Notes under the pieces: generated by a model | Told to the model about the DNA's origin: nothing | What the model saw: the letters and a program-made list of their open reading frames with translations, nothing else | The model's database searches: none | Shown here: positions 17,907 through 26,461 of the stretch, piece by piece | Position numbering within the stretch: the first letter of the stretch is position 1 | Layout: each line of letters starts with the position of its first letter | Position numbers and translations under genes: made by a program | DNA from: Olsenella_L sp051876355 | GTDB taxonomy: Bacteria; Actinomycetota; Coriobacteriia; Coriobacteriales; Atopobiaceae | Assembly: GCA_051876355.1 (NCBI GenBank) | Contig: JBJEHU010000047.1 | Span: 20,232 to 84,231 of the forward strand | Length of the DNA: 64,000 bases | Reading direction: 5' to 3'

Positions 17907-18959
17907 ATGACAGAGGCAACCAGGTACCACGGGGTGAATCTGACCGGGTGGCTCACGCTCGAGTCATGGGTGACGCCTGAGCTGTTTGCCGATTCCGGAA
18001 CGCTCACGGAGAAGGATCTGGCGCGGGTGCTGGGGCCTGTCCACTACAAGGACCTGATCGGTGCGCACAGGCGCTCCTTCATCACGGAAGATGACTTCAA
18101 GAACATCGCCGACCGCGGCTACAATGCCGTGAGGCTGCCGGTTCCCTGGTATGTGCTCGGCGCGGATGGCCCGGTGCCGGGCCCCTATATCGGCTGCCTT
18201 TCCCAGGTGGACGCAGCGATAGGCTGGGCCAACAGGTGCGGCCTCAAGGTGCTCCTGTCCCTTGCGATCTCTCCGGGTGCCTCCGAATTCCGGGACGACC
18301 CCATTGCGGTCGCGACGATGGCACAGAACCATAGGAATGAGGTCATCGATCTCCTCGTCGAGCTGGTCCGCCGCTATGCTGTCGAGGATTCGTTTCTCGG
18401 CATCGAGCTTGCAGACGATCCGGTGCCGCAGAAGCGGCAGGGCCTCTGGCAGATGTCTGACGGCGTGCCGCTCCACATGCTCAGGAACTACTACCGCATG
18501 GCCTACGAGGCGATCAGGAACGAGGCAGGAGATGCTCCCGTGATCGTGCTTCCCGATGCCGGGATGCCGGCATCATGGGACTTCTTCCTGGCCCGCAGCC
18601 ATGACGGGAACGTATGGCTCGACTGCCATCTCTACCAGTATCTCGACGACCTCAGCAAGGCATCGACCGCAGTCGATGTCCGGGCGCTCGCGAAGCGCTC
18701 GGCACGCACGCTTGCACGCGAGCGCCGCTCGAAGCTTCCCGTCATGGTCGGCAAGTGGTCGGCCGCGCTGCCGTATTCCGATTCCGTCACGACGCCCGAA
18801 GGGCGCATCGCCCTCGAGCGCGTCTATGTGTCTGAGCAGCTCTCTGCCTACAAGGACTGCCCAGCCTGGTTCTTCCAGACCTGGAAGACATCGGGCAGGC
18901 TCCCGAACTGGGATGCGCGGATCGCGCTCTCGAGCTTCGAGAGGAGGCTCCTCGACTGA
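17907..18959 (+). CDS. GH5-like (exo-beta-1,3-glucanase fold) protein lacking catalytic glutamates
   Basis: The protein (350 aa) follows the GH5 exo-glucanase pattern along its length: HGVNLTGWLTLESWVTPELF, ITEDDFKNIADRGYNAVRLPVPWYVLG, HLYQYLD and WFFQTWKTSGRLPNWD. The acid/base motif, normally Leu-Asn-Glu-Pro, reads Ala-Asp-Asp-Pro (Asp171). The nucleophile motif, normally Gly-Glu-Trp-Ser, reads Gly-Lys-Trp-Ser (Lys283). Both catalytic glutamates are therefore absent and the protein is probably a carbohydrate-binding pseudoenzyme. There is no signal peptide, so it acts in the cytoplasm. I chose the ATG at 17907 with GAGGTGG before it; a GTG lies three codons earlier. Its stop overlaps the rsmI start. 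Confidence 0.8.
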   Translation: MTEATRYHGVNLTGWLTLESWVTPELFADSGTLTEKDLARVLGPVHYKDLIGAHRRSFITEDDFKNIADRGYNAVRLPVPWYVLGADGPVPGPYIGCLSQVDAAIGWANRCGLKVLLSLAISPGASEFRDDPIAVATMAQNHRNEVIDLLVELVRRYAVEDSFLGIELADDPVPQKRQGLWQMSDGVPLHMLRNYYRMAYEAIRNEAGDAPVIVLPDAGMPASWDFFLARSHDGNVWLDCHLYQYLDDLSKASTAVDVRALAKRSARTLARERRSKLPVMVGKWSAALPYSDSVTTPEGRIALERVYVSEQLSAYKDCPAWFFQTWKTSGRLPNWDARIALSSFERRLLD

Positions 18960-19822
18960 TGGCAGGCATGCTCTCCATGGTGGGGACGCCCATCGGCAAT
19001 CTCCAGGATGTCTCGCCGCGTGTCCGGGAGGTGCTTGGGCGTGCCGATGCCATCTTCTGCGAGGACACGCGGGTCACGGGCAAGCTCCTCTCCGTGCTTG
19101 GCATCCATGTGCGTCTCGAGCGCGCAGACGAGAACATCATCGCCCAGAAGATCGCGCCGACGCTCGAGCGCATCGAAGCAGGCGAACGCATCGCCTTCGT
19201 CTCGGATGCCGGCATGCCGGGCATCTCGGATCCTGGCCAGCGTCTCGTCGATGCAGCGCTCGATGCAGGGCTTCCCTGCGAAGTGATACCGGGACCGTCT
19301 GCGGTCATCTGTGCGCTTGTGGCATCGGGGCTCTCGTCGGAGCATTTCTTCTTCGAGGGATTTCTGCCCCGGAAGGCAGGAGACCAGAGGCGCCGCCTCG
19401 CCGAGCTTGCACGTGTTCCCGGCTCTCTTGTCATCTACGAATCGCCACGGCGTGTCGTCCAGACGGCGGCAGCGCTCGCCGAGGCCTTCCCCGAGCGCAG
19501 GTGCGCCCTTGTGCGCGAGCTCACGAAGATCCACGAGGAGTGCGTGCGCGGACGTGCACCCGAGCTTGCTGAGGAGCTTGCGGCCCGTCCGGAGATCAAG
19601 GGAGAGTGCGTCTTCGTCGTCGAGGCACCGACCGAAGAGGAGCTTGCCTCCCTGCGGCAGGGCAGCGAGACGAAGCCCACGCTCGAAGAGGCTATCGCAA
19701 AAGGGCTTGCCGAAGGCGAGCCGAAGAGTGGCCTTGCGAAGCGTCTCTCAAAGGAATACGGAGCCTCGCGGCAGGATATCTATGCGCAGATTCTTGCTGC
19801 TGCTCAAGACGTTTCCGAATAG
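18959..19822 (+). CDS. rsmI: 16S rRNA (cytidine1402-2'-O)-methyltransferase
   Basis: RsmI (287 aa) methylates the ribose of C1402 in the decoding centre using SAM. The N-terminal VGTPIGNLQDVSPR, ADAIFCEDTRVTGKLL, and FVSDAGMPGISDPG motifs are diagnostic of this tetrapyrrole-methylase-fold enzyme. The C-terminal region carries the KRLSKEYGASRQDIY pattern. The ATG overlaps the stop of the GH5-like gene (TGATG), so the two are coupled. Confidence 0.95.
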   Translation: MAGMLSMVGTPIGNLQDVSPRVREVLGRADAIFCEDTRVTGKLLSVLGIHVRLERADENIIAQKIAPTLERIEAGERIAFVSDAGMPGISDPGQRLVDAALDAGLPCEVIPGPSAVICALVASGLSSEHFFFEGFLPRKAGDQRRRLAELARVPGSLVIYESPRRVVQTAAALAEAFPERRCALVRELTKIHEECVRGRAPELAEELAARPEIKGECVFVVEAPTEEELASLRQGSETKPTLEEAIAKGLAEGEPKSGLAKRLSKEYGASRQDIYAQILAAAQDVSE

Positions 19823-19990
19823 GGACATTCCTGCCTGTCCTGCAGACCCGACTCCTTTCAGGTTCTGAGTCTGCATCTCTTCTCGCCGGCAATCCAGGAC
19901 CGCTTGCCGTCACCGCTTTCTGCAGATCTCCTTTCTGTCAGGCTCCTGAGCTGGGATATGCTCCGGGTCTGTAAGACTCGTGCCAGAATG

Positions 19991-20017
19991 TTGTTAGAAC
20001 ATTTGTTCTTGTATCAT
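19991..20017 (+). promoter_or_regulatory. Promoter with embedded SOS-box-like palindrome before the Rpn-type gene
   Basis: TTGTTA and TATCAT are separated by 15 bases. The spacer contains AGAACATTTGTTCT, whose core at 19997-20008 is GAAC-N4-GTTC, the LexA pattern. A repressor there would block RNA polymerase. Confidence 0.6.
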
Positions 20018-20067
20018 GCTATCGTCCTGCCCGAAAGAGCACGCGCGCTATTTGGGAAGGAGACGGG

Positions 20068-21108
20068 ATGGACAGGAGCCCCATCTATGATTCTGCCTTC
20101 AAGACGATGGCAGAAAAGATGCCGGAGCTGCTCGTGCCGCTCGTGAACGAGACGTTCGGCACGGCATATCCAGAAGATGCACCGGTGACACGCATGGGCG
20201 AGGAGCATGCCGGCAAGCGGAAGAAGAATGTCGATGCAGCCTTCTGCATCGGGGGCAGGACGTTCCATATCGAATGCCAGAGCACATGGGACCCGCATAT
20301 GGCAATGAGGATGGACGAGTACGACCACGAGATTGCATATGAGGAGGCAGAAGCCAGAGGCGAGGACAGACAGCTCGTGCTTCCGGCCTCCTGTGTCGTC
20401 TTCCTGAGAGATGCAAGGAGCACGCCGGATTTCATCTCGGTTGAGGTCATGGAATTCGATGGGACGATATCCGAGTACAGGTGTCGGGCCATATGGGCAA
20501 AGCAGATATCGGCAGACGAGATGTTCGCAAAGCATCTCCTGATCCTTCTGCCGTTCTGGCTCATGCGCTACGAGGGAAGGTTCGCAGCAATCGCGCGGGA
20601 CAGTGCACTCGAGGAGGAGCTGCTCGCCGAGTGCCGAGATATCCAGGAACGCCTGGCGGAAGCTGCGGCAGATAATGTGCTGGTCAGGAAGCGTCCTTCG
20701 GGTGCTGCAGAGGGTGGCTCCATATTCTGGAAGCGCATGACCGAGCTTATAATCGAGGAATCAGACCATCTGCTCCGGGACTATGTACCCCTGCAGGGAG
20801 AGGTGAGGGAAGCCATGGGCGGAAAGATCCTGAAGTTTGCGGACGAACGGTATGCAGAAGCGGAAGAGCGGCATGCCAAAGAGATGCGCGAGGTCGAAGA
20901 GCGCTGTGCCAGGGCAGAAGAGCGATCCGTCAGAGCAGAAGAGCGATATGCCGAAGCAGAGGAGCGGCATGCAGAGGAGATGCGCGAAGCAAATGTACGT
21001 ATCGCCAGGGAGCTCTCCCGACACGGCGTCGACCAGTCCATCATCGACAAGGTATTTGGTCTCGGCCAGAAGGATGAAGACAGCGAAAAGCCTTCTGTAC
21101 AAGGCTGA
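20068..21108 (+). CDS. Rpn/PD-(D/E)XK nuclease-type protein with C-terminal coiled coil
   Basis: The product (346 aa) resembles the Rpn (YhgA-like) recombination-promoting nuclease/PDDEXK transposase group. The putative active site is NVDAAFCIGGRTFHIECQST, with Asp56 and the Glu69-x-Gln71 pair of a PD-(D/E)XK core. The C-terminal third is a charged coiled coil made of repeated units of the type RYAEAEERHAEEMRE, ending in a short globular piece (HGVDQSIIDKVFGLGQ). AAGGAG precedes the ATG. The SOS-box-like promoter suggests induction by DNA damage. The family call is moderate; activity is unproven. Confidence 0.72.
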   Translation: MDRSPIYDSAFKTMAEKMPELLVPLVNETFGTAYPEDAPVTRMGEEHAGKRKKNVDAAFCIGGRTFHIECQSTWDPHMAMRMDEYDHEIAYEEAEARGEDRQLVLPASCVVFLRDARSTPDFISVEVMEFDGTISEYRCRAIWAKQISADEMFAKHLLILLPFWLMRYEGRFAAIARDSALEEELLAECRDIQERLAEAAADNVLVRKRPSGAAEGGSIFWKRMTELIIEESDHLLRDYVPLQGEVREAMGGKILKFADERYAEAEERHAKEMREVEERCARAEERSVRAEERYAEAEERHAEEMREANVRIARELSRHGVDQSIIDKVFGLGQKDEDSEKPSVQG

Positions 21109-21164
21109 TGCAGCCTCTTTCGGGCAATGCATCGGGACTTTGGGTGGATGGCAAAGCAAGGCAG

Positions 21165-21170
21165 TATAAT
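21165..21170 (+). promoter_or_regulatory. Candidate -10 element for metG
   Basis: TATAAT lies 55 bases before the metG ATG; TTGGGT is 19 bases upstream of it. No T-box sequence is visible in this short leader. Confidence 0.45.
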
Positions 21171-21224
21171 GACGTGGTTCATTGCACGTATCAGGCCTTT
21201 GCCTTCCGTCATGAGGAGAGATCC

Positions 21225-22826
21225 ATGGCACAGAAGCCTTCATTCTTCATCACCACGCCCATCTACTATGTAAATGCCGCACCGCATCTGGGAACGGCCT
21301 ACTGCACGATGCTCTGCGATGTGCAGGCGCGCTATCGCCGCGCTGCCGGCTACAACGTGAAGTTCCTGACGGGCATGGACGAGCACGGCGAGAAGGTGGC
21401 AGAGGCTGCCGAGAAGCACGGGATGACGCCGCAGGAGTGGTGCGATTCCCAGGCGCCGCTCTTCAAGGACCTCTGGCGCGAGCTCGAGATCTCGAACGAT
21501 GACTTCATCCGCACGACGGAAGACCGCCAGTACCACGCCGTGCAGTATCTCTGGAACCGCATGAAGGAGTCGGGCTATCTCTACAAGGGCTCCTATGACG
21601 GCTGGTACTGCGTGCCGGAGGAGACCTACTTCACCGAGAACCAGGTCAGGAAGGCCGACGAGGAGAACCACACCGAGGGCCAGCATCTCTGCCCCGACTG
21701 CGGCCGTCCCCTCGAGCGTGTCCAGGAAGAGTCGTATTTCTTCAAGCTTTCTGCCTTCCAGGACAGGCTCTTGAAGCTCTACGACGAGCATCCTGACTTC
21801 GTGCAGCCATCGTTCCGCATGAACGAGGTCCGCTCGTTCGTCGCAGGAGGCCTCCAGGACCTTTCTGTCAGCCGTACGAGCTTCGACTGGGGCATCCCGG
21901 TGCCGTTCGACGACAAGCATGTCACCTATGTCTGGTTCGATGCCCTCCTGAACTACATGACGGCTGTGGGCTACGGCGTCGATACGCCCGAGGCCAAGGC
22001 CGAGCTTGCCTACCGCTGGCCTGCCCAGTACCACGTCGTCGGCAAGGACATCATCCGCTTCCACTGCGTGATCTGGCCTGCCATGCTCATGGCTATCGGC
22101 GAAGCTCTGCCTGAGCATGTCTTCGCCCATGGCTTCCTCACGGTCAGGAACGCCGAGACCGGCAAGGCCGAGAAGATGTCGAAGAGCCGCGGCAATGCGA
22201 TCGCTCCGCAGGATGTTATCGACCTGCTCGGTGTCGAGGGCTACCGCTATTACTTCATGACCGACGTGATCCACGGCGAAGACTCCGCCATCTCGTTCGA
22301 GCGCATGGAGCAGGTCTACAACGCAGACCTCGCGAACAGCTGGGGCAACCTCGTCTCCCGTTCCCTCAACATGAGCGCGAAGTACTTCGACGGCAAGACC
22401 CCTGCCCTCGAGGATGGCTGGGAGAAGAAGGACAATCCGCTCAAGGCTATCGCCGAGGGCATCTGCGGCCGCTACTCCGAGGCAATGGAGCGCTTCGACT
22501 ATGTGAGCGCGAAGGACACCGTGATGGAGCTCGTCCACGCAGCGAACCACTACATCGAGGATTCCGCTCCCTGGGCTGTCGCGAAAGATCCTGCCCGTGC
22601 CGGCGAGCTCACTGACATCATCGTCAACCTCCTCGAGTCCATCCGCATCGCTGCGCACCTGTTCGAGCCGTTCATGCCCGAGACGTCGCGCGAGGTCCTG
22701 CGCCGTCTTTCCATGGAAGACGAGGCAGATGTGGCGCTCGAAGAGGCCTGCCAGTGGGGCCGCCTTGCGGGAGATGCGCCCGTGACGAAGGGCGAGGCGC
22801 TCTTCCCGCGCCTCCAGCACAAGTAG
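21225..22826 (+). CDS. metG: Methionyl-tRNA synthetase
   Basis: MetRS (533 aa) charges tRNA-Met. The HIGH-type motif (PHLGTAY), the zinc-binding region with CPDCGRPL, and KMSKSRGN are all present. It ends at the anticodon-binding domain without the C-terminal tRNA-binding (tRBD) extension of some MetRS enzymes. The ATG at 21225 follows GAGGAGAG; a reading 39 codons longer runs into the previous gene and lacks support. It is followed four bases later by rsmA. Confidence 0.96.
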   Translation: MAQKPSFFITTPIYYVNAAPHLGTAYCTMLCDVQARYRRAAGYNVKFLTGMDEHGEKVAEAAEKHGMTPQEWCDSQAPLFKDLWRELEISNDDFIRTTEDRQYHAVQYLWNRMKESGYLYKGSYDGWYCVPEETYFTENQVRKADEENHTEGQHLCPDCGRPLERVQEESYFFKLSAFQDRLLKLYDEHPDFVQPSFRMNEVRSFVAGGLQDLSVSRTSFDWGIPVPFDDKHVTYVWFDALLNYMTAVGYGVDTPEAKAELAYRWPAQYHVVGKDIIRFHCVIWPAMLMAIGEALPEHVFAHGFLTVRNAETGKAEKMSKSRGNAIAPQDVIDLLGVEGYRYYFMTDVIHGEDSAISFERMEQVYNADLANSWGNLVSRSLNMSAKYFDGKTPALEDGWEKKDNPLKAIAEGICGRYSEAMERFDYVSAKDTVMELVHAANHYIEDSAPWAVAKDPARAGELTDIIVNLLESIRIAAHLFEPFMPETSREVLRRLSMEDEADVALEEACQWGRLAGDAPVTKGEALFPRLQHK

Positions 22827-22830
22827 GCCC

Positions 22831-23751
22831 ATGCATTCCTATCTCGCAAAGCCATCGGCCACGAAGGAGATCCTCGCCCTCTACGGCCTCCAGACGAAGC
22901 ACCGCCTGGGGCAGAATTTCCTGGTCCAGGATGAGGTCATAGGCCATATCCTCGAGCTTGCAGAGCTTGGGGAGCATGACGCGGTCCTCGAAGTGGGGCC
23001 GGGCATCGGCACGCTCACTGTCGCTATGCTGCCCTTGGCAGGGGCTGTCTGCGCGCTCGAGGCAGACAGGAGCCTGCCCCGCGTGCTTGCAGAGACCTGC
23101 GGAGACTGGTCGGAGCGCTTTGCCCTCATCCAGGGCGATGCGCTCAGGATCTCTCCTGCCCAGATTTCCGAGGCGATCTCCGCTCTCGGGCGCGAAGGCG
23201 TGCCGGCGGAGCCGACCAAGCTCGTCTCGAACCTGCCCTACCAGGTTGCGGCGACAATCATCCTGCGCTCGCTCGAGGAGATGCCGTCGCTAACACGTCT
23301 TGTCGTGATGGTCCAGAAGGAGGTCGCAGACCGCATCTCTGCCACCCCTGGCACGAAGGAGTATGGCGCCTACACGGCAAAGCTCCAGATCTTCGGACAC
23401 GTCACGGGACGCTTCGAGGTGGGTCCTGGCAATTTCATGCCGCCCCCACATGTGGACTCGGCAGTCGTGCGCATAGACCGCGCACCGCTCGAAGATCCAG
23501 CAGCTGGTGCAGCCTGCACGCCGGAGAAGATCGCACGGCTCGAGTCCGTGATCGATGCCGCGTTCTCGCAGCGCAGAAAGACGCTCAGGAACGCGATGGG
23601 GAAGAGCGGCTTTGCAAAGGATGCACTCGACGCTGCGCTTGCTGCTTCCGGCATAGACCCCACGGTCCGGGCAGAAGCGCTTTCTGTCGGACAGTTCCTG
23701 GCGCTCGAGGAGGCGCTCGAGGACGCGGGTGCCTTCGGCGGGGAGCGTTAG
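22831..23751 (+). CDS. rsmA: 16S rRNA (adenine1518/1519-N6)-dimethyltransferase
   Basis: RsmA/KsgA (306 aa) dimethylates two adenines near the 3' end of 16S rRNA. The start region SATKEILALYGLQTKHRLGQ, the GQNFLVQDEVI motif, the SAM motif LEVGPGIGTLT and the catalytic NLPYQVA are clear. A short insert between strands distinguishes it from E. coli KsgA. The Shine-Dalgarno sequence is weak, as expected for translational coupling to metG. tatD starts four bases after its stop. Confidence 0.95.
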   Translation: MHSYLAKPSATKEILALYGLQTKHRLGQNFLVQDEVIGHILELAELGEHDAVLEVGPGIGTLTVAMLPLAGAVCALEADRSLPRVLAETCGDWSERFALIQGDALRISPAQISEAISALGREGVPAEPTKLVSNLPYQVAATIILRSLEEMPSLTRLVVMVQKEVADRISATPGTKEYGAYTAKLQIFGHVTGRFEVGPGNFMPPPHVDSAVVRIDRAPLEDPAAGAACTPEKIARLESVIDAAFSQRRKTLRNAMGKSGFAKDALDAALAASGIDPTVRAEALSVGQFLALEEALEDAGAFGGER

Positions 23752-23755
23752 CGTT

Positions 23756-24760
23756 ATGTCGGACAGTGAAGGCCAGTGGGCACAGACGCTTGAAGATGGG
23801 GTCCTCTTCCACGACAAGAAGGGGAGGCCGAAGGACTATCCCCGTCCTCCCTACCCCCTGATCGATACGCACGGCCACCTCACCGCATTCTGGGAGGCGG
23901 CGCCTGCGCATGCGGTGGCACGCGCAGCTCTTGCAGGCGTCTGCCGCCTCGTCGTGCCGTTCGACCCTGCAGACGATGCACGCGACGCAGAGGCGACGCT
24001 CAGGGACCTCGAAGGCTGGCTCGAAGAAGCGCATGGGCTGATCGGCGAGATCGGCAAGAGGTGGGAGATCCCTGCCTTCGAGGAGCCTGGCATTGCTGCA
24101 GCGACGCTTCCTGACGAGACGAGGATCGTGGCAGGTGCCCACCCCTATGGGGCAGCGGATTTCCTCGGGGATCCGTCCGTGAAGGAGGCGCTCGGAAAGC
24201 TGATCCGGAGCCCGCGCTGTGTCGGTATCGGCGAGATCGGCCTCGACTATACGTGCGATGTGGACCGCGCGCAGCAGAAGGAGGCATTCCGCCAGCAGCT
24301 TGTGCTTGCGGGAGAGCTCGGCCTTCCTGTGGAGCTCCATATCCGCGATGCGAAGGACGACGAGCAGGCAGAGGCGCATGCCGATGCGCTCCGCGTGCTC
24401 GAAGAGGCAGGCGTGCCAGAGGCCGGAGCAGACCTCCACTGCTACACAGGGAACAGGGACGTGCTTGCGCCCTACCTCGAGCTTGGCTGCTCCGTCGCGT
24501 TCGGCGGTGCCCTCACATTCAGGAAATCGGACGATATCCGCGCGGCAGCGCTGAGCGCGCCCCAGGGGAGGCTCCTTTCCGAGACCGACTGCCCGTACAT
24601 GGCGCCGGTGCCGATGAGGGGCTGCGAGAACGAGCCTGCGATGGTCGGCTTCACGGCAGCTCTGCTTTCCGACCTGCGCCTCGAGGCGGGCCTGGCACAG
24701 GACCGGCTCGAGACATATCGGGCACTCTGGGAGAACGGATCGGCGCTCTTCTACCGGTAG
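23756..24760 (+). CDS. TatD family metal-dependent hydrolase
   Basis: This TIM-barrel DNase-like protein (334 aa) has the metal ligands DTHGHL, GEIGLDY, ELHIRDAKDD, DLHCYTGN and SETDCPYMAPVPMRG. It is about 75 residues longer than E. coli TatD, with a 45-residue N-terminal extension and an insert before the GEIGLD motif. The ATG at 23756 follows a GGGGAG site. It belongs to the metG-rsmA-tatD cluster, a common arrangement in Gram-positive genomes. Substrate is not determined by sequence. Confidence 0.9.
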   Translation: MSDSEGQWAQTLEDGVLFHDKKGRPKDYPRPPYPLIDTHGHLTAFWEAAPAHAVARAALAGVCRLVVPFDPADDARDAEATLRDLEGWLEEAHGLIGEIGKRWEIPAFEEPGIAAATLPDETRIVAGAHPYGAADFLGDPSVKEALGKLIRSPRCVGIGEIGLDYTCDVDRAQQKEAFRQQLVLAGELGLPVELHIRDAKDDEQAEAHADALRVLEEAGVPEAGADLHCYTGNRDVLAPYLELGCSVAFGGALTFRKSDDIRAAALSAPQGRLLSETDCPYMAPVPMRGCENEPAMVGFTAALLSDLRLEAGLAQDRLETYRALWENGSALFYR

Positions 24761-24825
24761 CTGCAAGATGGGCCTCCGTGCTACGCTGGGATGCATCGGC
24801 GAGAGCAGCGCGTCCTGGGAGCGCT

Positions 24826-25593
24826 ATGGAGGCAGAGCATTCTGGAAGAGACCGCTTGAAGGCAGGGGCCCTGTCGTGGCTCCGCGCGGCACGCGATGCC
24901 GCGGAAGAGACGCTCTGGCCGACGCGCTGCGTCGGCTGCGGCAGGCCCGAGACGCTGCTCTGCGACGAGTGCCGCCTGTCCCTTCCCTGGATATCCCAGA
25001 TAGATGCCTGTCCTGTCTGTGGCGCTCCTTATGGAGCGACGCTCTGCACGGAGTGCAAGGGCGACTGGTGCGTGCGCACGATCATCTGTGCCATGAGCTT
25101 TGATGGCACGGCGGCGCGGCTTGTCAGGATCTACAAGGACCAGCATGAGACGAGGCTTGCCCGTATCATGGCGGCAGCGATCGCGACGGCGCTCGACGAG
25201 GCCGAAGGCTGCGTGCTTCCCACGGGAGAGCCGCGCTTCGATCCGGACGATATCGACGCGATATGCTTCATGCCGGCAACGCCCGATGCGCTCCGCACGC
25301 GCGGCTTCGACCATATGGAGCTTGTCGCGAAGCACCTGACGTACGAGCTCGGCCTTCCCCTCGCAGATGTCCTCGTGAAGGATTCCGTCAAGGACCAGCG
25401 AGAGCTCGGCCGCAAGGCGCGCCGGCAGAACCTCGAAGGCACGATCGAGGCACGAGAGGATGTCTCGGACATGCATCTTCTGCTCGTGGACGACGTCGTG
25501 ACGACAGGCGCCTCCATCCAGACGGCAGCAGAGGCGCTTGCGTCCCGCGGTGCCCGTGCCGTCACGGCTGCAGCATTTGCCCGGGTCTGGTAG
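24826..25593 (+). CDS. ComF family phosphoribosyltransferase-like protein
   Basis: ComF-type proteins (255 aa here) have an N-terminal Cys4 zinc ribbon (CVGCGRPETLLCDEC; CPVCGAPYGATLC) and a C-terminal PRTase fold with the PRPP loop LLLVDDVVTTGAS. Bacillus ComFC is needed for late steps of DNA uptake. The start at 24826 is preceded by GGGAG. The longer in-frame reading upstream is an antisense-free shadow of tatD. A racemase-like gene follows after 38 bases. Confidence 0.87.
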   Translation: MEAEHSGRDRLKAGALSWLRAARDAAEETLWPTRCVGCGRPETLLCDECRLSLPWISQIDACPVCGAPYGATLCTECKGDWCVRTIICAMSFDGTAARLVRIYKDQHETRLARIMAAAIATALDEAEGCVLPTGEPRFDPDDIDAICFMPATPDALRTRGFDHMELVAKHLTYELGLPLADVLVKDSVKDQRELGRKARRQNLEGTIEAREDVSDMHLLLVDDVVTTGASIQTAAEALASRGARAVTAAAFARVW

Positions 25594-25631
25594 GCTCGCT
25601 CAGATAGCAGGATCTCGAGGAAGAGGGGCAC

Positions 25632-26300
25632 ATGGCAAAGCTCGGCATCGTTTCGCCGGAAGGCCGGCAGGGCGCCTTCGCCCAGAGGCTCGAAAAGCAC
25701 CTGGGCAGGGATGCGGCTCTCGATATCGCCGAGGTGAGGGCAGAGGCATGTCTCGGACGGCTTGCGTTCGAGGGCGCAGACGAGCAGCTTGTGCGCCTGC
25801 TTGAGGATGCTCTCGAGGAGCTGTCCCAGGCCGGAGCAGACGCTGCGCTCGTGGCATCCGTGAGCGCGCACTGTACGTCCAGGGCCCTTGCCGGCACAAG
25901 CCCGCTTCCGCTCCTCGACCTTGCAGAGGCGCTCAGACAGGACGTGCTTGTCCAGGACTGGCGCTCGGTCTTCGTTCTGGGCAGCTACCGGACCATGAAG
26001 GGAAGCTTCCTCAAGCGCCCGCTCATCCTCGCGCACAAGATCGTGATCACGCCGAGCGAGGACGAGAAGCTGTGGCTCCAGCAGGCAGTGGAGGCAGTCC
26101 CTGGTGCATCTTCGGATCGCGAGGCCCTGCAGAAGCATCTCCAGGACATCGTCTCCAAAGGCGCAGAGGAAGGCGCCGACGGCCTCCTTCTGGCAAGCAC
26201 GGCGCTCGAGTCTCTCGCAGATGGCCTCGACCTTGCGCTTCCTGCCGTCACGCCTGCCTCTGCGGCAGCGCATGCGCTTGGAGCGTTCCGGCAGGCATGA
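25632..26300 (+). CDS. Aspartate/glutamate racemase-like protein, catalytic cysteines apparently lost
   Basis: The 222-residue product has the two-domain pattern of Asp/Glu racemases: an N-terminal LGIVSPEG, a middle FVLGSYRTMKGSFLKRP, and ITPSEDEKLWLQQAVE. The position of the first catalytic Cys (usually Cys-Asn-Thr-Ala-His) reads Ser-Val-Ser-Ala-His, and the second (usually Gly-Cys-Thr-Glu) reads Ala-Ser-Thr-Ala. If this alignment is right, racemase activity is unlikely. It lies between comF and the structured RNA. Family confidence is moderate. Confidence 0.6.
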   Translation: MAKLGIVSPEGRQGAFAQRLEKHLGRDAALDIAEVRAEACLGRLAFEGADEQLVRLLEDALEELSQAGADAALVASVSAHCTSRALAGTSPLPLLDLAEALRQDVLVQDWRSVFVLGSYRTMKGSFLKRPLILAHKIVITPSEDEKLWLQQAVEAVPGASSDREALQKHLQDIVSKGAEEGADGLLLASTALESLADGLDLALPAVTPASAAAHALGAFRQA

Positions 26301-26440
26301 GGAGGCAGCATCGGGCAGGTATGCAGGAATTTCCGGCAAAATCGCAGCACACAATTCAGGCAACTGTATAGGCACGCGCCGGACATGGCCATTTCTGCAG
26401 CATAGGGCCTATTTATCGCATGAATTGATAGATAAAGCCG

Positions 26441-26446
26441 TATAAT
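26441..26446 (+). promoter_or_regulatory. Candidate -10 element for the structured RNA
   Basis: A perfect TATAAT lies about 15-20 bases before the first paired bases of the RNA. A TTGATA occurs 10 bases upstream, too close for a normal -35. Confidence 0.5.
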
Positions 26447-26461
26447 CACCCTGTCTCTTCT

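Noticed and set aside
20838..21000. Tandem repeat or repeat-type mobile element in the Rpn-type gene
   Set aside because: The repeated bases encode heptad-like coiled-coil units inside the reading frame and do not extend beyond the gene.
21109..21224. T-box riboswitch before metG
   Set aside because: The leader is about 50 bases after a good -10 and lacks the conserved T-box sequence and a terminator hairpin.
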